DNA of 64,000 nt from Cordylochernes scorpioides (GCA_030710605.1 CP092880.1:5395223-5459222), one strand, 5' to 3'; counted from the stretch's first letter, positions 22,668-34,546 are shown. Program-made: numbers and translations. The notes: generated from the sequence alone by a model not told the origin.

Positions 22668-22835
22668 CTTTCTTGAAAATAAAGATACTTCGGCCAGTAA
22701 ATCTTTTTATTACCTCGACGTTTTTAGCAAGGCGTTAAAAATCTTTCTAAAGTTCCAAGGGCGTTCTCACGCAATATTTAAAATTTTTGTACAACATCTA
22801 AAGCAAGAGTCAAAAATAAATATTTAACTCACAAA
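22668..22835. mobile_element. Family F copy, hairpin deleted
   Basis: It shares AAAATAAAGATACTTCGGCC and TTTTTATTACCTCGACGTTT with 11.8 kb. It then joins directly to the reverse complement of 11945-12012 (TAGCAAGGCGTTAAAAATC), so the stem II hairpin is lost. Confidence 0.6.
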
Positions 22836-22873
22836 AGACTATGATCTTTAAAATAAATTATAATATACATATA

Positions 22874-24293
22874 CACTGCGTGACATTGAAAATGGAACAC
22901 CAAGAAATAGTGGCCAGAAAATTATGCAAATTTCAGGGTAGACGCGCTTAACCGAGTTATGCAAATGATGTAAAATGCGCAGCTCTCGTGCGCACATGGA
23001 GTAAGATATAAGGGAAGGAACTTGCAGAAAGGACAGTATTCGTGTCGTTATTTCTTCAAGGAAAATCATTGTAGAAATTTTGTTCTTGTGTCAAAAGACA
23101 CGTGTAATAACAGAGAATGCCAGGTCATCGTAAATGGAGGCAGTTCAAGTAGACAGACTCTTTTACGAGGGGCATGGTGATCGGACTGAAATGGGCAGGT
23201 TGGTCCATACGTCAAATCGCAGCTGATACACACTTTGGTGCGTCCACGGTGCACCGACTGTGGAGAAGATGGTTGGAACAAGGAAATGTGGCAATTTATA
23301 GGAATGTCGGTGCAACCAGAGTGACGTCAGCACGTGTGGATCGGCGTATCCTTCGACAAGCAGTGGCGGCCCCCACAAGCCACTTGTACCGCCATCCTGC
23401 AACATGTGCAAGACACCCTAGATCATTCCATCTCGACCAGAACCATTTCCCGTCGATTGGTTGCTAATGGCTTGCACTCATGCCGTCCGCTAAGAAGACT
23501 GCCATTGACCCCACCGAATAGGCGCCAACGTTTGGAATGGTGCCGGGCTAGATCGACGTGGATGACGGAATGGCACAGGGTCGTGTTCTCAGATGAGTCG
23601 CGTTTCTGCTTGTCCAGTGATAGTCGCCGTGTACGCGTGTGGCGTCGACGTGGAGAAAGGTCCAATCCGGCAGCAATTGTGGAACGCCCCACCATGCGAC
23701 AACGTGGAATCATGGTTTGGGGCGCAATCGCGTATGATTCCAGGTCACCTTTACTTCGTATTCAGGGCACTATGACGGCCCAACGATACGTTGATGATGT
23801 GCTGCGACCGGTGACACTCCCCTACCTTCAGGGGGTACCCAATGCCCTTTATCAGCAGGATAACGCCCGACCGCACACTGCTCGCATTAGCCAACAAGCT
23901 CTGCAAGATGTACAGATGCTTCCCTGGCCACCGTACTCTCCTGATCTCTCACCAATCGAGCACGTCTGGGACATCATTGGACTCCGTTTGCATGCCTTGC
24001 CACAGCCGCGTTTGGAAGACGAACTGTGGCAAATGGTTGAGAGGGAATGGAGAGCCATCCCTCAGGACGCCATCCGTTCTCTGATTGACTCTCTACCTAG
24101 ACGTGTTGCTGCGTGCATCGCCGTCCGCGGTGGTCCTACTTGCTACTAAGCCGACGCCGTTCTCGCTCTGTATTATGACTATCATTTTGAAATAAAGATC
24201 ACTTATTGTTCGTCCCTGTCTCTCTCTGTCTGCCGAGTTTCATCACTTTCTGGCCACTATTTCTTGGTGTTCCATTTTCAATGTCACGCAGTG
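22874..24293 (+). mobile_element. Tc1-like DNA transposon, complete with inverted repeats
   Basis: 1420 bp between TA dinucleotides (22872-22873 and 24294-24295). The inverted repeats are about 47 bp, starting CACTGCGTGACATTGAAAAT. It carries a transposase relic. The right-hand TA is shared with the mariner copy that follows. Confidence 0.93.
23117..24149 (+). pseudogene. Tc1-like transposase with a stop and a frameshift
   Basis: The frame opens at ATG 23117 and meets an in-frame TAG at about 23150. It then carries a paired/HTH DNA-binding region (WAGWSIRQIAADTHFGAS...WRRWLEQG). It must shift by one base near the C-run at 23370 to reach the catalytic domain, 23380-24149. That domain has FSDESRF, QQDNARPHTA and SPDLSPIEHVWD. 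I count 32 residues between the second aspartate and the glutamate, against 34 in typical Tc1 (DD34E). It is not translatable as one protein. Confidence 0.85.
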
Positions 24294-24295
24294 TA

Positions 24296-25581
24296 CCCGG
24301 TCTATTAGTATGAAACGCGAAAATTTTCAGTGAATTCAAAAGTTCACCAATTCCATACAACAAAAGATTTTTTATTCAAAGTAGCTGCCCTGATTAGCTA
24401 TACACTCGGACCACTTTTCAGGCAATTTTCGAATTCCTTGTCTGAAAATTTCTATTCCTTTTGAGTCGAACCAGTCAACAAGTCATTTTCGGAGTATGTC
24501 TGAGATCGAAAATTCCTGGTTTTTTAGGGCGTGTCCTAAAGATGTAAAAAGGTGGTAGCCCGACGGTGCTAAGTCTGGTGAGTACAGCGGGTGGGGGTAA
24601 AAGTCCCCAGCCCAAGTCTTTTATGGTGTTTTTGACCACCGTAGCGTTGTGGGCTGGAGCGTTGCCATGCTGCAGTATCAGGTTGTTGTGCTTTTCACGC
24701 CATTCCGGTCTTTTTTCATTCAACGCCTCTCTCAAACTGTGCATTTGTTGTTCGTAGCGACTAGTTTTGACCATTTTGCCAGGTTTCAGGAGCTCGAAAT
24801 ATACTACGCCGGTCTGGTCTCACCATATGCAAAGCATTGCCTTTTTTCTGAAGCGATTGGGCCTAGGCGTCTGTTTTGGAAATTGGCCGGGCAGGCCCCA
24901 CGACTTTTGGCGCGTAGAATTGCTGAAGTGGATCCATTTCTCATCAGAAGTTACGATTCGGTGCAAAAATGACTTCTTTTCATACCTGGCGAGCAGCCCT
25001 TCGCAGGTTACCAGACGCCCTTATTGCTGCCTTTCGCTAAACTCGTGGGGACCCATCTGGAAAGCTTTTGGGTCATTCCGAGGCAGTTTAAACGTAGAGA
25101 AACAGCACCTTGAGACACCTGGAGCTGTTTTGCAAGTTTCTCCTGCATTTGGGTACTGTCCTCATCCAACAAAGCTTGCAGTTCAGCATCCTCGAACTTT
25201 TGGGGCGGTTTTCCATGTGGTTCATTATCAAGTTCAAAATCGCCACTTTGGAATTTTTTAAACCACCTGTAACACTGCGATTTGCTCAGAGCGTGGTCGC
25301 TGTAAACTTCCTCGAGCATTCGGTGGGCTTCAGTGGCACTTTTCTTCCAGTTGAAGGCGAACAACAAAACTTCCCGCAAATGGGCACTTTTTGGCTCGGA
25401 AATCGCCATTTTCCACGGGCTCCAGAAAATTTTCACGATTTGAATTTTTCTAAAACTGCATGCGTGCTGATGCCACGTGAGTCAAAGAACAAAACGCCTA
25501 CAACAGCGCCACCGTCGGCTCAAATAAAGTTGCACAGCGGCCTCTGGCGCCCATTTTCGCGTTTCATACTAATAGACCTGG
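24296..25581 (-). mobile_element. mariner-type DNA transposon, decayed
   Basis: 1286 bp with about 24-bp inverted repeats (GGTCTATTAGTATGAAACGC near both ends), flanked by TA 24294-24295 and TA 25582-25583. The transposase on the minus strand is split. The N-terminal part at 25436-25008 has the mariner HTH style (LREVLLFAFNWKKSATEA, CYRWFKKFQSGDFELDNEPHG). The C-terminal part at 24774-24475 reads LQHGNAPAHNA where active enzymes have an aspartate (HDN), so the second catalytic residue is lost. Frame breaks lie between the parts. Confidence 0.85.
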
Positions 25582-25849
25582 TATATATATATTGAGAAAT
25601 TATAAACAAAATAGATATAAAAAATAATAATATTTATAAAGATTTCCCAATAGTATATATAAATCGATATCTATTACTTACAATTTATACCAACCCTTTT
25701 AAACTACTTTTTAAATTTAAAAACGAATTGTATTGTAGTGGTATATCTTCAAATATATTTATACTTCTTGCCCCCATTTCCTGTGATACCCATCCCTCTA
25801 AAAATAATCTTTCCTTTTTAAATTTTATATTCCTATGAAATATCTCAAT

Positions 25850-25926
25850 AAAAAGATTTACTGGCCGAAGTATCTTTATTTTCAAGAAATATGAATACCA
25901 GCCAGGAAGCCTCAATATTTACGACT
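25850..25926 (-). mobile_element. Family F fragment
   Basis: AAAAAGATTTACTGGCCGAA, TATCTTTATTTTCAAGAAAT and ATGAATACCAGCCAGGAAGC follow the outer arm of the 11.8-kb element. Confidence 0.55.
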
Positions 25927-26996
25927 TAACTTATAATTTCTATTTATCATAATAACAAATTAGATATTTCCGAACAGATATCATTTGTTAGTTAGAAGTT
26001 GATTCAGAAAAAACGCAGCCACATCAACCGATGATTATGTAACTACTGACGTTTCTGTCACTCTCCTCTCTTTTTCTGAAAATTATGATATATTTATTTT
26101 ATTTAACAATTGCAGAATACATGCTATATCCACAAATCGGATTTTTGCGTGTGAAATATATACATTTGAATGAAAGAAAAAGTAGTTTAAAGGGATATAT
26201 GCATCTTATATATATAAAAAAAAATAGATTTTCTGCTGTATTTTAGATCATCTTGAGGATTATGCTATGGAGTTATTTGCTGGTTCTTTTTGGTACTAAA
26301 TGGTATTGGTGATGCAGTCGTGGCAAATAATAAAATAATTTTGATCAGTAATTTAATTGAGTTAAAGGGATATATAAAAAAGACATAATTAGATTTAAAA
26401 AAATACTGCCTGGCTTAAGGCGTAAGAATAAAAAAAATGAAAGGCTTATTTACACAATGTACAAAAGTTTTGAGCCGGCCAACGGGAAAGAGAGAAAATA
26501 TCTTTATTTTACGGGGCTGCTAACCAAAATGAATGATTTTTGAGCCCCGATGGACGCATAAAGCGGAATATATACAAAGCATAGTTGGAGGGGCCTGGGG
26601 ATGGGTGGCCAGGGATCATCGCCAGGTGAGGCCAGGAGAGCCGGGATGTAGAGGAGGACCGGGGGGGGGGGGGGGGGGGGGGAGCAGGGTGGTGATCCGC
26701 GGAGTTCAGGGGGTGGCAGAGACGGGTTCAATGGTGTTGAGCCCAGGGGTGACCGTGGAGAGCAGACAGACCGCAATGATTAAAGTATATGATTTTTAAG
26801 CACAAAAGGTGTAGCAGGCAGACAAGCCGCAATGCACAGTGTCAAAGTATCAAGGTGCTGCACGCAACCAAGGCTGTTCAAAAAGGTTAGATTCCCCAGG
26901 CCAGGGAAAATAAAAGAAAGACAGCTGTTGTTTAAATAAGAATATTAGGTAAAGCGAGAATGATTCAGCAACTGATGGGAAAAGATAGATTATTAT
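25927..26996. other. No gene recognised; GC-rich island around the poly-G run
   Basis: 26570-26770 is strongly purine-biased (G on plus). The long proline-rich minus-strand ORF is a by-product of this. Confidence 0.4.
26659..26684. repeat. Poly-G run of about 23
   Basis: An uninterrupted G tract in a GC-rich block (26580-26770). Length is uncertain, as such runs are error-prone. Confidence 0.7.
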
Positions 26997-27078
26997 TTAT
27001 TTTTTTTATTATTATTATTATTATTATTTTATTATTATTATTATTATTTTATATATATATATATTTTTTTTTTTGTAA
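26997..27078. repeat. ATT/T-rich tract, tail of the LINE
   Basis: (ATT)n with T runs and (TA)n. On the minus strand it reads as an A/TAA tail behind the LINE 3' UTR. Confidence 0.65.
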
Positions 27079-27079
27079 A

Positions 27080-28389
27080 AATGAATATATTAAAGTTTTA
27101 GGTAAGATTACTGGTGAGGGTACCAGTGCTAAGACGACCAACCAGAAAAGTACACCATGGATTGCATAGCGCGTTCAAATGGGTCGCTGCGTAAGTCGAT
27201 TTCTCGAGCAGCCCGCGCCGTCGAATCGCCAAACCATTTGCCCTCTGTCATTGGGTTACAGAGACAGCGTCAGGGGCGATCACATACGCAGGGCAGATCG
27301 CGAAACCGATCTTAAGCAGCGGCACAGGCCAGAGTTACGTCTACGGGCAGCCGCCAATGACCGGTGTTAACCATGAGGTGAGGAGCCCGAGTCACTCAGG
27401 TGATCGGAATCCTCCGCGCGGACGCGTGGCTTAAGTCTATCAGAGGCCTTTAGGAATTCCAGGCAGGCTCGCCAAGTGCTCCTGTTGAAAATAAAGTCTT
27501 TGAGTGACCGCGGAGTGTACCCTAATTCTTCTGCACAGGTGGAAAGAAGGGGGAATCTAAGGGCATCAAGGCTGCTGCACTCAAGCACGATGTGAGACAG
27601 AGTTTCTTCCCTGTCAGCGTCGCAGTAAGGGCAGGAAGGATCGTCAATGACGCCTATCCTGTGGGCGAAACTGTCCGTCCACGTGTGTCCCGATAGCAGG
27701 CCTACCACAATGTGCTCGCTAGGGACGATGTACGCATACCTTTTGTCTAAAAGACTCATTGGAGTAAGGCCAAAGCGGGTGTGGATAGAAGGAGCTAGAG
27801 AGAGGAATCTGCTTTCCCATGCTTTACGCGCCCGGCCGTAGATTGCCGATATTACAAACGACAAAGGAGCGAGTTTGTAACAGCTTGGGTTAGCAGACTC
27901 AGCAGCCCGCTTTGCGAGTGTGTCCGCAATGTCATTACCCACGTTCCCACTGTGGCCCTTGATCCATTGTATGGTGCATCTGTTCCCATTGCGATTCAAT
28001 CGCGAAATCAGTAGCAGAGCTCTGTCGATAAGGTAATTACCATTCTTAGAGTTCAGAACTGACTTCACGACTGAGAGGTTGTCCAGGAAGAATCCTAAGG
28101 TTAGATGATTTGGTAAAGTGGTTGCGTTTTCAAGAGCCTTAACCAATCCAAGGGCTTCCGCCTGAAAGACAGAACAATGAGGGGACAGAACATGAGATTC
28201 ACGTATTTCAGGTGCACAATCGAGACAAGAGAACCTGTACACGCCGGCGCCAACTCCATCTCTGGTTTTGGAACCATCTGTATAGTATGCCACGTGGAAG
28301 AAAAGAGCAGGGATATTACTGGGAGCGGAGTAATAGGGGGGGTAGGGGAGAGGATGTGGAAATTTTAACTTGTGAGGTATATTCATCAT
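27080..28389 (-). mobile_element. 5'-truncated LINE, 3' part with RNase H
   Basis: Minus-strand insertion. Coding sequence at 28389-27367 is followed by about 290 GC-rich bases of probable 3' UTR, then a (TAA)n/A-rich tail that reads as ATT/T runs at 27000-27074 on the plus strand. The upstream reverse transcriptase and endonuclease are missing, as expected for a 5'-truncated copy. Confidence 0.75.
27367..28389 (-). CDS. LINE ORF2 C-terminus: RNase H and CCHC box
   Basis: Open frame of 340 residues without a stop. RNase H type I: YYTDGSKT (D), FQAEALGLVKAL (E), FFLDNLSVVKSV (D) and IKGHSGNVGNDIADTLAK (H and D), so all catalytic positions are present. After it comes a C-terminal zinc-knuckle-like CPYCDADREETLSHIVLEC and a basic tail. 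This order (RNase H, then CCHC) is typical of LINE clades of the Jockey/R1/I group; the exact clade is not settled. GC content is higher than the surroundings. The coding frame is intact but lacks everything upstream of RNase H. Confidence 0.8.
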   Translation of the reverse strand: MMNIPHKLKFPHPLPYPPYYSAPSNIPALFFHVAYYTDGSKTRDGVGAGVYRFSCLDCAPEIRESHVLSPHCSVFQAEALGLVKALENATTLPNHLTLGFFLDNLSVVKSVLNSKNGNYLIDRALLLISRLNRNGNRCTIQWIKGHSGNVGNDIADTLAKRAAESANPSCYKLAPLSFVISAIYGRARKAWESRFLSLAPSIHTRFGLTPMSLLDKRYAYIVPSEHIVVGLLSGHTWTDSFAHRIGVIDDPSCPYCDADREETLSHIVLECSSLDALRFPLLSTCAEELGYTPRSLKDFIFNRSTWRACLEFLKASDRLKPRVRAEDSDHLSDSGSSPHG

Positions 28390-28474
28390 AATAACGATAC
28401 ATGATATTTGGATTATGATGTATTCCTACACATACATTGTTAGTTCTATTCATCAACATTAACAAATTATAATA

Positions 28475-28754
28475 TACACCAATACCTCGCTTTACCTCGT
28501 TTCGTTTTGCGTTTTTTTTTTTCGAAGTTGCGTCGCTGCTTAATTTTTACTGATTTTTACTGTGCGTCGTTAGATTTTCGAAGTTGCGTTGTTTTGTATT
28601 CGAGTCTTTAATTTTTTTTTTCCTAAAATATGGCAACACCTTTGTTTTTGATTGCGCCATGCCATCAATATTTTATTTTCACTTTGCGTCGTTTCAATTT
28701 GCGTCGTGTTTTTTTTTGGAACGTAACCCCGACTCAAAGCGAGGTATGGGTGTA
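28475..28754. mobile_element. MITE with TACACCAATACCTCG ends, opposite orientation
   Basis: 280 bp, the same family as 22.3 kb read in reverse. Confidence 0.8.
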
Positions 28755-29221
28755 TTTAGTATACAATATATCCCAAACACATACTGAGAGATCATATTTG
28801 ATAATAAATCATCGAATTTATTGTAAACTGTATTAAACTCATTATTAATCTGTGTTTCATTATTCACTGTAATACTAAACACCTTGGACATTTGTGTTGT
28901 AAAAAGATATCAATATACAAAATCTGAACTTAAGTTTCATTATTTATAAATTGTCCTCAAATGATTTAAAACACAGATTTTAGCGATGGGATATCTAAAA
29001 AGAATAGAAATAAATTTACAGTAGCATCTATTCAGGCAAGATCAACCCCTGTTCTATATTATTTCTTTCAGATGTAGGTAAATAATTTCAACTCTGTGAT
29101 GAACAAAAATAATTCATGAAGGTCATACTCATTCCCATGTTTGGTGTGATAAAATTTTTCTAACAAAAATTCGTTATTTGCTCTTTTAAACGCATACAGA
29201 AAAATAAACATCCAAGCAAAT

Positions 29222-29525
29222 ACACAAAAGTCAACATCACACTATTGGTATCTGAACCAAATTCCTGGAGCAATTCTGGAATGTGAGATGAACCGACAGG
29301 CAGCAAGCTTTATTTCCAAGCTCAAAAACTGGCCATACAAGACCGCTCTTCTTCCAGGATGATGTAAAGACCTTCCCACAATGCACCATCTACAGGACCA
29401 AAGAGACCTCACCAGACCATCTCTTGGAATGTATGGAAGCCTAAAGACAGGACCTGTATTCCAACCCTACCAAGATTGTGAATTTTATCTATGAATATAG
29501 TCTCCATGACCTTGTATAATTATAC
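29222..29525 (+). mobile_element. LINE 3'-end fragment
   Basis: It matches 45345-45600 at high identity. In one frame it encodes a C-terminal CCHC box of the type FPQCTICRTKEASPDHFLEC, with small frame breaks in this copy, and ends in an A-rich tail (near 29530). Confidence 0.65.
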
Positions 29526-30055
29526 AATGGGAAAAAAAAAAAATTGAATTATTTTCATCTTTGATTTAGAGAAATTAAGAAATTTTGATCCATTTTGAAA
29601 TTTCAAAAACAGTGTAGTTGATTTCATGTTTTTTAAATCGTCTACTTAAACAACCATTTTATTTAACCACTGGGTGACTATTGGTTGGACCTTTTCTTTT
29701 GGGAAAGCAATTTCTTCACAAACGATCAACTCCACTATTCTCCATGCTTACATTTTGGATTCAACCACTCATGTCTTTCCGCAAGATCAGAAATTATGAA
29801 CAAAATTGTTTTTCAGGTGGGCACATTAGATTCTCTGTTTTAATGGTGATATGAGTTCGAAGACTATTCACCCGGCCCCAGATAGTTCGAGCCGTCACCA
29901 CGAGGGGGAGCTCCAATCTACCTATAACGTCCCACGTGGGTGTGTTTTGCCCCTCTCTCTCATTTTGTTCTTTCATTTAATAATTCTTAATGTCTTCAAT
30001 CCCTAATATATCTTGCTTTTTTTAATTAAAAAATGGGTTTTTATTATTATTATTC
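29526..30055. other. No gene recognised
   Basis: No repeat match within the window. Confidence 0.45.
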
Positions 30056-30345
30056 TTAGTACACGTGGTACAGGCCATATTAATCATGGTGAGTTGTTAG
30101 TGACTCATTTTACTGTAAGTGCAACACATGTCTACACATGTGAAAAGCAGTTCGACTTTGCACCTACAAATGAGCAATAGCCCCGTTTGGTTACTTGCAC
30201 TCGCTGGCGGGGTTGAAATCTTGCAAGATTCGGGGGGCATTGGAGCATTTTTTTTTAATAAGAAAAAAAAGTGCCCAATGCGGGAATCAAACCCGGGTCG
30301 TAGCAGTCGAAAACAAACGGTTTATACCATCCTTCCACCGACCCC
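30056..30345 (-). mobile_element. SINE-t copy
   Basis: Complete, with the tail preceded by ATT repeats at 30040-30055 and the head complement ending CCTTCCACCGACCCC. Confidence 0.8.
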
Positions 30346-30431
30346 AATTAATATATATAATGAATATAAATCGATAAATATATGTTGTAACATATTCCAA
30401 TATATATCTATGTCTCCATGTGTTGTTTAGT

Positions 30432-30747
30432 TGTAGTGTAGTTGCCAAGTTGGCAGAAATAAAATTTCGAGTGAGTGACAGTCGGCGCCAGTAGAGGAAA
30501 TAGGTCCGAAAAACAAGTCGGGTTCCCAGGTGTGCCCCTTCTTACTCCAACAGATTAGTCCGCTTTGAGACACGGTGATTGATAAACCCCGCTAGACAGA
30601 TCTCCCCTGACCGGTGTCGGCTTCACTTACTCTCTCGTCATCTCTGTGGTGACATCCAACATGTCTCGTTCTTTGGTGCAATACATTCACGCCTGAACCC
30701 ACTCTAACATTGAGGCCACAACGACTGCATTTAACCAACACACTACA
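30432..30747. repeat. Possible LTR-like segment
   Basis: It begins TGTAGTG and ends CACTACA, is GC-richer than its flanks and has CAGTCGGCGCCAG inside, but shows no target duplication. Confidence 0.25.
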
Positions 30748-30956
30748 GTCATCCTACAGGATCCTTACTACATATATAAACTTTTAAAAAATGTTAAATC
30801 AACCATTGCTTGATTAATTAACATATCCAAAACAAACCCATTCATACCTCTTCTTAATGCCATTCGCATACACTTCTCGACATAAATTCTGGACAACGGC
30901 AGCTTCAATCAACTTTACGACACCATCTATCAGACTCCAACAACGATTTTCCTGCA

Positions 30957-31084
30957 AAATTCCAACCCCACCAGCGAGTGCAAGTAACCAAACGGGGCTC
31001 TGGCACATTTGTAAGTACAAAGTCGAACTGCTTTTCACATGTGTAGACATGTTGTGCACTTACAGTAAAAGCAGTCGCTAACTA
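30957..31084 (+). mobile_element. SINE-t fragment (tail half)
   Basis: CCAACCCCACCAGCGAGTGC through ACTTACAGTAAAAGCAGTCG; the head and last bases are missing. Confidence 0.75.
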
Positions 31085-31513
31085 TAGAAATGGTTCTACT
31101 CCATGGTTTACCCATCACCTCCCTCTATGTCAACACGAGGAGTCTCCAAGCCATTCAGCTGAAAATAAGTTCATCTTTAGGATCAACATTCCACCGGCCA
31201 TCTTTGTCCGCACACAAACAGACATGTCGCGAACTATCATCGAAAATTTCCAAGGAAGAAATCTCTGTAGAGGTTAGGTCAATAATGGTCGCGACATTTT
31301 CAATTTCGCCGCTCCAATTTTTCCATCTCTCCTTGAAATGAATTCAACTACTTGAAAAGTAGAACAATATTTAAAACTTTTCTTTTTATTAGACCCTACT
31401 ATAACTACCTTTAGAGAGATTGAGATTGAAACAACTTTATTTCAATGTCCATATAAGATTATATTGGTTTGTATACAAAATTAAAAATAAATGAATAAAA
31501 ATATTATTATATA

Positions 31514-31698
31514 CAGTGGCACCTCTTTGTAAAGTACAACACCTAATTACAGAGCCAAAGTGTTCTTTAGGGAAAGGTGTCCTCTTACCAGAGAGTTTTT
31601 AAATAGTAAAAATGGTAATTTTGCAAAAATGAAAACTGTCCTTTGTAGAGAGGTGTCCACTAGCGGGGTGTCCGCTAAAAAAGGAGGTTCTACTGTAA
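31514..31698. mobile_element. Tc1-type MITE (CAGTAGAACCTCC family)
   Basis: The terminal repeat CAGT(A/G)G(A)ACCTC...AAAG is bounded by TA. The body carries GTCCTCTTACC and AAAACTGTCCTTTGTAGAGA. Other copies at 37.9, 43.8, 46.0, 46.3, 51.9 and 59.3 kb. Confidence 0.7.
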
Positions 31699-31805
31699 TT
31701 ATAAATATATTAATAAAATGAATATAAAAAAGTAATTGATAAGTATAACATATAAAATGCTAAAAATGAAGAGAAAAAGTTTTCTTTATTAAAATATATA
31801 GGTTA

Positions 31806-31850
31806 CAAGCTTTTTCGGGCACCAAGCCCTTCCACAGGTACAACGTTTTT
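31806..31850 (-). ncRNA. Degenerate hammerhead-like hairpin
   Basis: Minus strand CUGUGGA, AGGGCUUGGUGCCC, GAAAAAGCUUG. Core bases differ from a working hammerhead. Confidence 0.4.
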
Positions 31851-31859
31851 TTGTTTATT

Positions 31860-32395
31860 GGTGGCTACGTTGACGCTGCTATGATAGACTGCAAGTTCAT
31901 TCCCACAGAGTGGGCAGGTCGATGTGATGGCTGGTGTTACCCAACTCAAGACCAAGATGATACTTGTAGATGGTAGCCTTCTCCATACTGCTCAACTATA
32001 TATCCTAGAGATGGAGGCCGACACCGAACAGCCATGCCTAAAGATCCAGGGGCGCTTCGCAGGAGGCGAACACCTCCCGGAGTAGAGGTCGCACGGCTCG
32101 GCACCTCCAATATCTGTGGGTCAGCGACCCATCGCTGGACCCACAGGCGGCACAGGTGGCACGCCTCGAGGCAGGATGGGGTAGGGCGTGGAGGGCCAGC
32201 CGTAGGGCGACATCTGCGTCGTGCCCCGAGAATTACTTGCGACGTATGTCGGTCCAGATGATGGGCTGGGCTCATCCACGGTGGGAATCCACCGCGCAGC
32301 AATCTCGGCAGGATGCTTTCGCTGGCCTTAGCGAATCTATCCGTGCCGAATTATTGATGCCAAGGCAGATAATTCGGATAGACCAGTTGTCGGCA
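31860..32395 (+). other. GC-rich block of unknown origin
   Basis: It starts with the segment shared with 5.3 kb, then has a GC-rich stretch with broken open frames on both strands (for example minus 32302-31946). Probably a decayed mobile element; no motif recognised. Confidence 0.35.
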
Positions 32396-32399
32396 AACT

Positions 32400-32585
32400 G
32401 ACGGCTCGCGAGTCACATACGGTTCTTTGAATGTGAAGCTGTTTATATAGTTCCATACGTAAATATTATTTATGTGAATACTATTTATTGTTGGCAAGAA
32501 AAATATTTGTGGCTCTTTAAAAACATTGAAATTTTGTAAATTGTAATTTTTGACTCTTCTGACTTCCAAGTTTACCGACTTCTGG
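32400..32585. mobile_element. hAT-like fragment
   Basis: GACGGCTCGCGAGTCACATA to TTGACTCTTCTGACTTCCAA. The right CCCCTG end is lost. Confidence 0.5.
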
Positions 32586-33424
32586 CTTTATGTTATTCTT
32601 GTCCAAGATTCGTTTTGGAATGGCCACCACTACCACCCTTACTGGCCACGTTCTTGTAGATCTCTGGCATCCAACATGTCCTCACAGCTGGGAACTGTAG
32701 ACACAAACTGTAGACCACTGACAAAAGCTACGTTTACGAGTTATCACACAAAAGCGCAATATACTATGGCTCAATGTAAGAGTAACTTAATACACAGAAA
32801 AGCGTATACCCAATAGTACAACACCAACAACAAAAAAGGAAATAAATAATAACTCACGATTTGTAAAACAAAACAGTACTTCTCATTATTGTAGCGTTGG
32901 TAGGGATCAGACCGGGGTTACACAGGTATGTGAGGAGATCACCAGACACGGATAAAACACACAGAGAACACTTTAAGCGTCTCTACACAATAATTCACCA
33001 CACTGGCCTCTCGCATTCCCTTAGTCCCCTCTTATATACAAACATGGCCACATTCGTCCAATGACGTGAGATATTGGTTCACTAACAAACGAAGACAACA
33101 TTCTTCCCGCTAAAAACTGATAAAACTTCAAATGTTTGTCAATATAATTTGACGCCACCTCCACTTCTTCTGTCCATATTCTATACTACACAGTCTACAG
33201 ACAGTACTTGGAGTACAAGAGCCTCTACTTGGCCTGGAACTACCTGGTACAGTTCTCCCCATGACTTCTACACTGTACAGCCCGGGTACTTGGTGGTTTA
33301 TACTCCAGGAGTTAACTCTAGTTTATCTTTTTATATACTTCGAAGAAAAACTGATGTTTTATAAAAAAAATGAAGCCAAACATTTTACTCGAAACTCTTA
33401 TAGACACATATAATCCTTCAAAAA
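32586..33424. other. No gene recognised; possible LTR remnant at 32895-33160
   Basis: On the minus strand a TATA box (GTTTGTATATAAGAGGGG) lies in a GC-richer block. No confirmed ends. Confidence 0.3.
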
Positions 33425-33660
33425 GAAAACAATTTCTACTGCCCTTACTGCAATGGAAAAATTAATGGGAGGGCCTGGCTCATCATCAGCGGTTTCGCCA
33501 GTTTAATCTACCATACCGCTGTTATACTAGCGAAACCGCTGGGAGGGTTCACCACTGTTGAGCCAGGATCTCACGTTAATTTTTCCATTGCAGTAAGGGC
33601 AGTAGAATTTTTTTTATCTTAAAAAGAATCATACGTGTCTATAATAGTTTTGAATTTTCA
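33425..33660. mobile_element. Family B element, short copy
   Basis: Both arms are present, with an internal deletion: CAATTTCTACTGCCCTTACT...TTCCATTGCAGTAAGGGCAG. Confidence 0.65.
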
Positions 33661-33774
33661 TAACATAACGCGCTAAGGCATCATAATTTTTATTCGAGTT
33701 TCATGAAAAACACACATTATGGAAGAAATGAATTCAATCAGAAACTTATTTGTTTAAATAAAAGTAAATTCGAA

Positions 33775-34072
33775 AGAAAATTCATTTTTATGGACCAAAT
33801 ATTAGCTCGACGGTGGCGCTCGAGTGGCAGAATTGAGAACTAAAATTGACTTTATAAAAATGACGCCTTTTTATATTAAAACTTAATTGTGGTCAACTTC
33901 TAAATTGTATATAATCCTAATTATATCTATTAGTGTACCCCCAAACATGTAAATACATTCAAACTTCGCTTTAAACTGTTGGAAAATACCAAAAGGAAAT
34001 TTAGTTCCTACTTCTGCCACTCGAGCGCCACCGTCGAGCTGATGTTTAGTCCATAAAAGATGAATATTTTAA
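33775..34072. mobile_element. Inverted-repeat MITE
   Basis: TTAGCTCGACGGTGGCGCTC, GAGTGGCAGAA at the left and TTCTGCCACTC, GAGCGCCACCGTCGAGCTGA at the right. Arms of about 65 bp with an AT-rich spacer. Confidence 0.75.
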
Positions 34073-34546
34073 TTTTTATAAAATACTGATATATTTTTTA
34101 TTATTAAAATATTTATATATGATTATATATTTTATTTGAATATAAATATACTTCGTAGAAAGAGTTAAACTTTAATTTTTATTCTACTTTATACCGAAAA
34201 CTTTTGATTTTAAGAATAGTTCCAATTTGTTTTCATAGATGGCACTACGTCCTCCTGGTATATTTGAATGTTTTTGTTCTCAATTCTCTATCATGTAAAC
34301 ACGATTTTAATAAATTTATACAGTATACGTATTCAACACTAAGTTATGTATATAATTATTTTTAAAAACAAAGAGAATCGTTGGAGGATAAACAAAAAGA
34401 ATTTCACTTAAATAAATCTATTTCAAATAAGATAAAAATAATAATTACTCGGTACCGTTTAAACTCATTGTAGAAGAAAACAGATATTAATATAGAAACA
34501 AAATTTAAATAGTTGAACTTAAATATATATACTAGAACAAGCTTAC
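34073..34546. other. No gene recognised
   Basis: Very AT-rich. Confidence 0.5.

Noticed and set aside
26504..26776. Proline-rich protein on the minus strand
   Set aside because: Explained by the poly-G run and purine bias; no start context, homology or conservation visible.
30432..30747. Third solo LTR
   Set aside because: Ends TGTAGTG/CACTACA look right, but the flanking bases (TAGT, GTCA) are not a duplication. Kept only as a low-confidence repeat.
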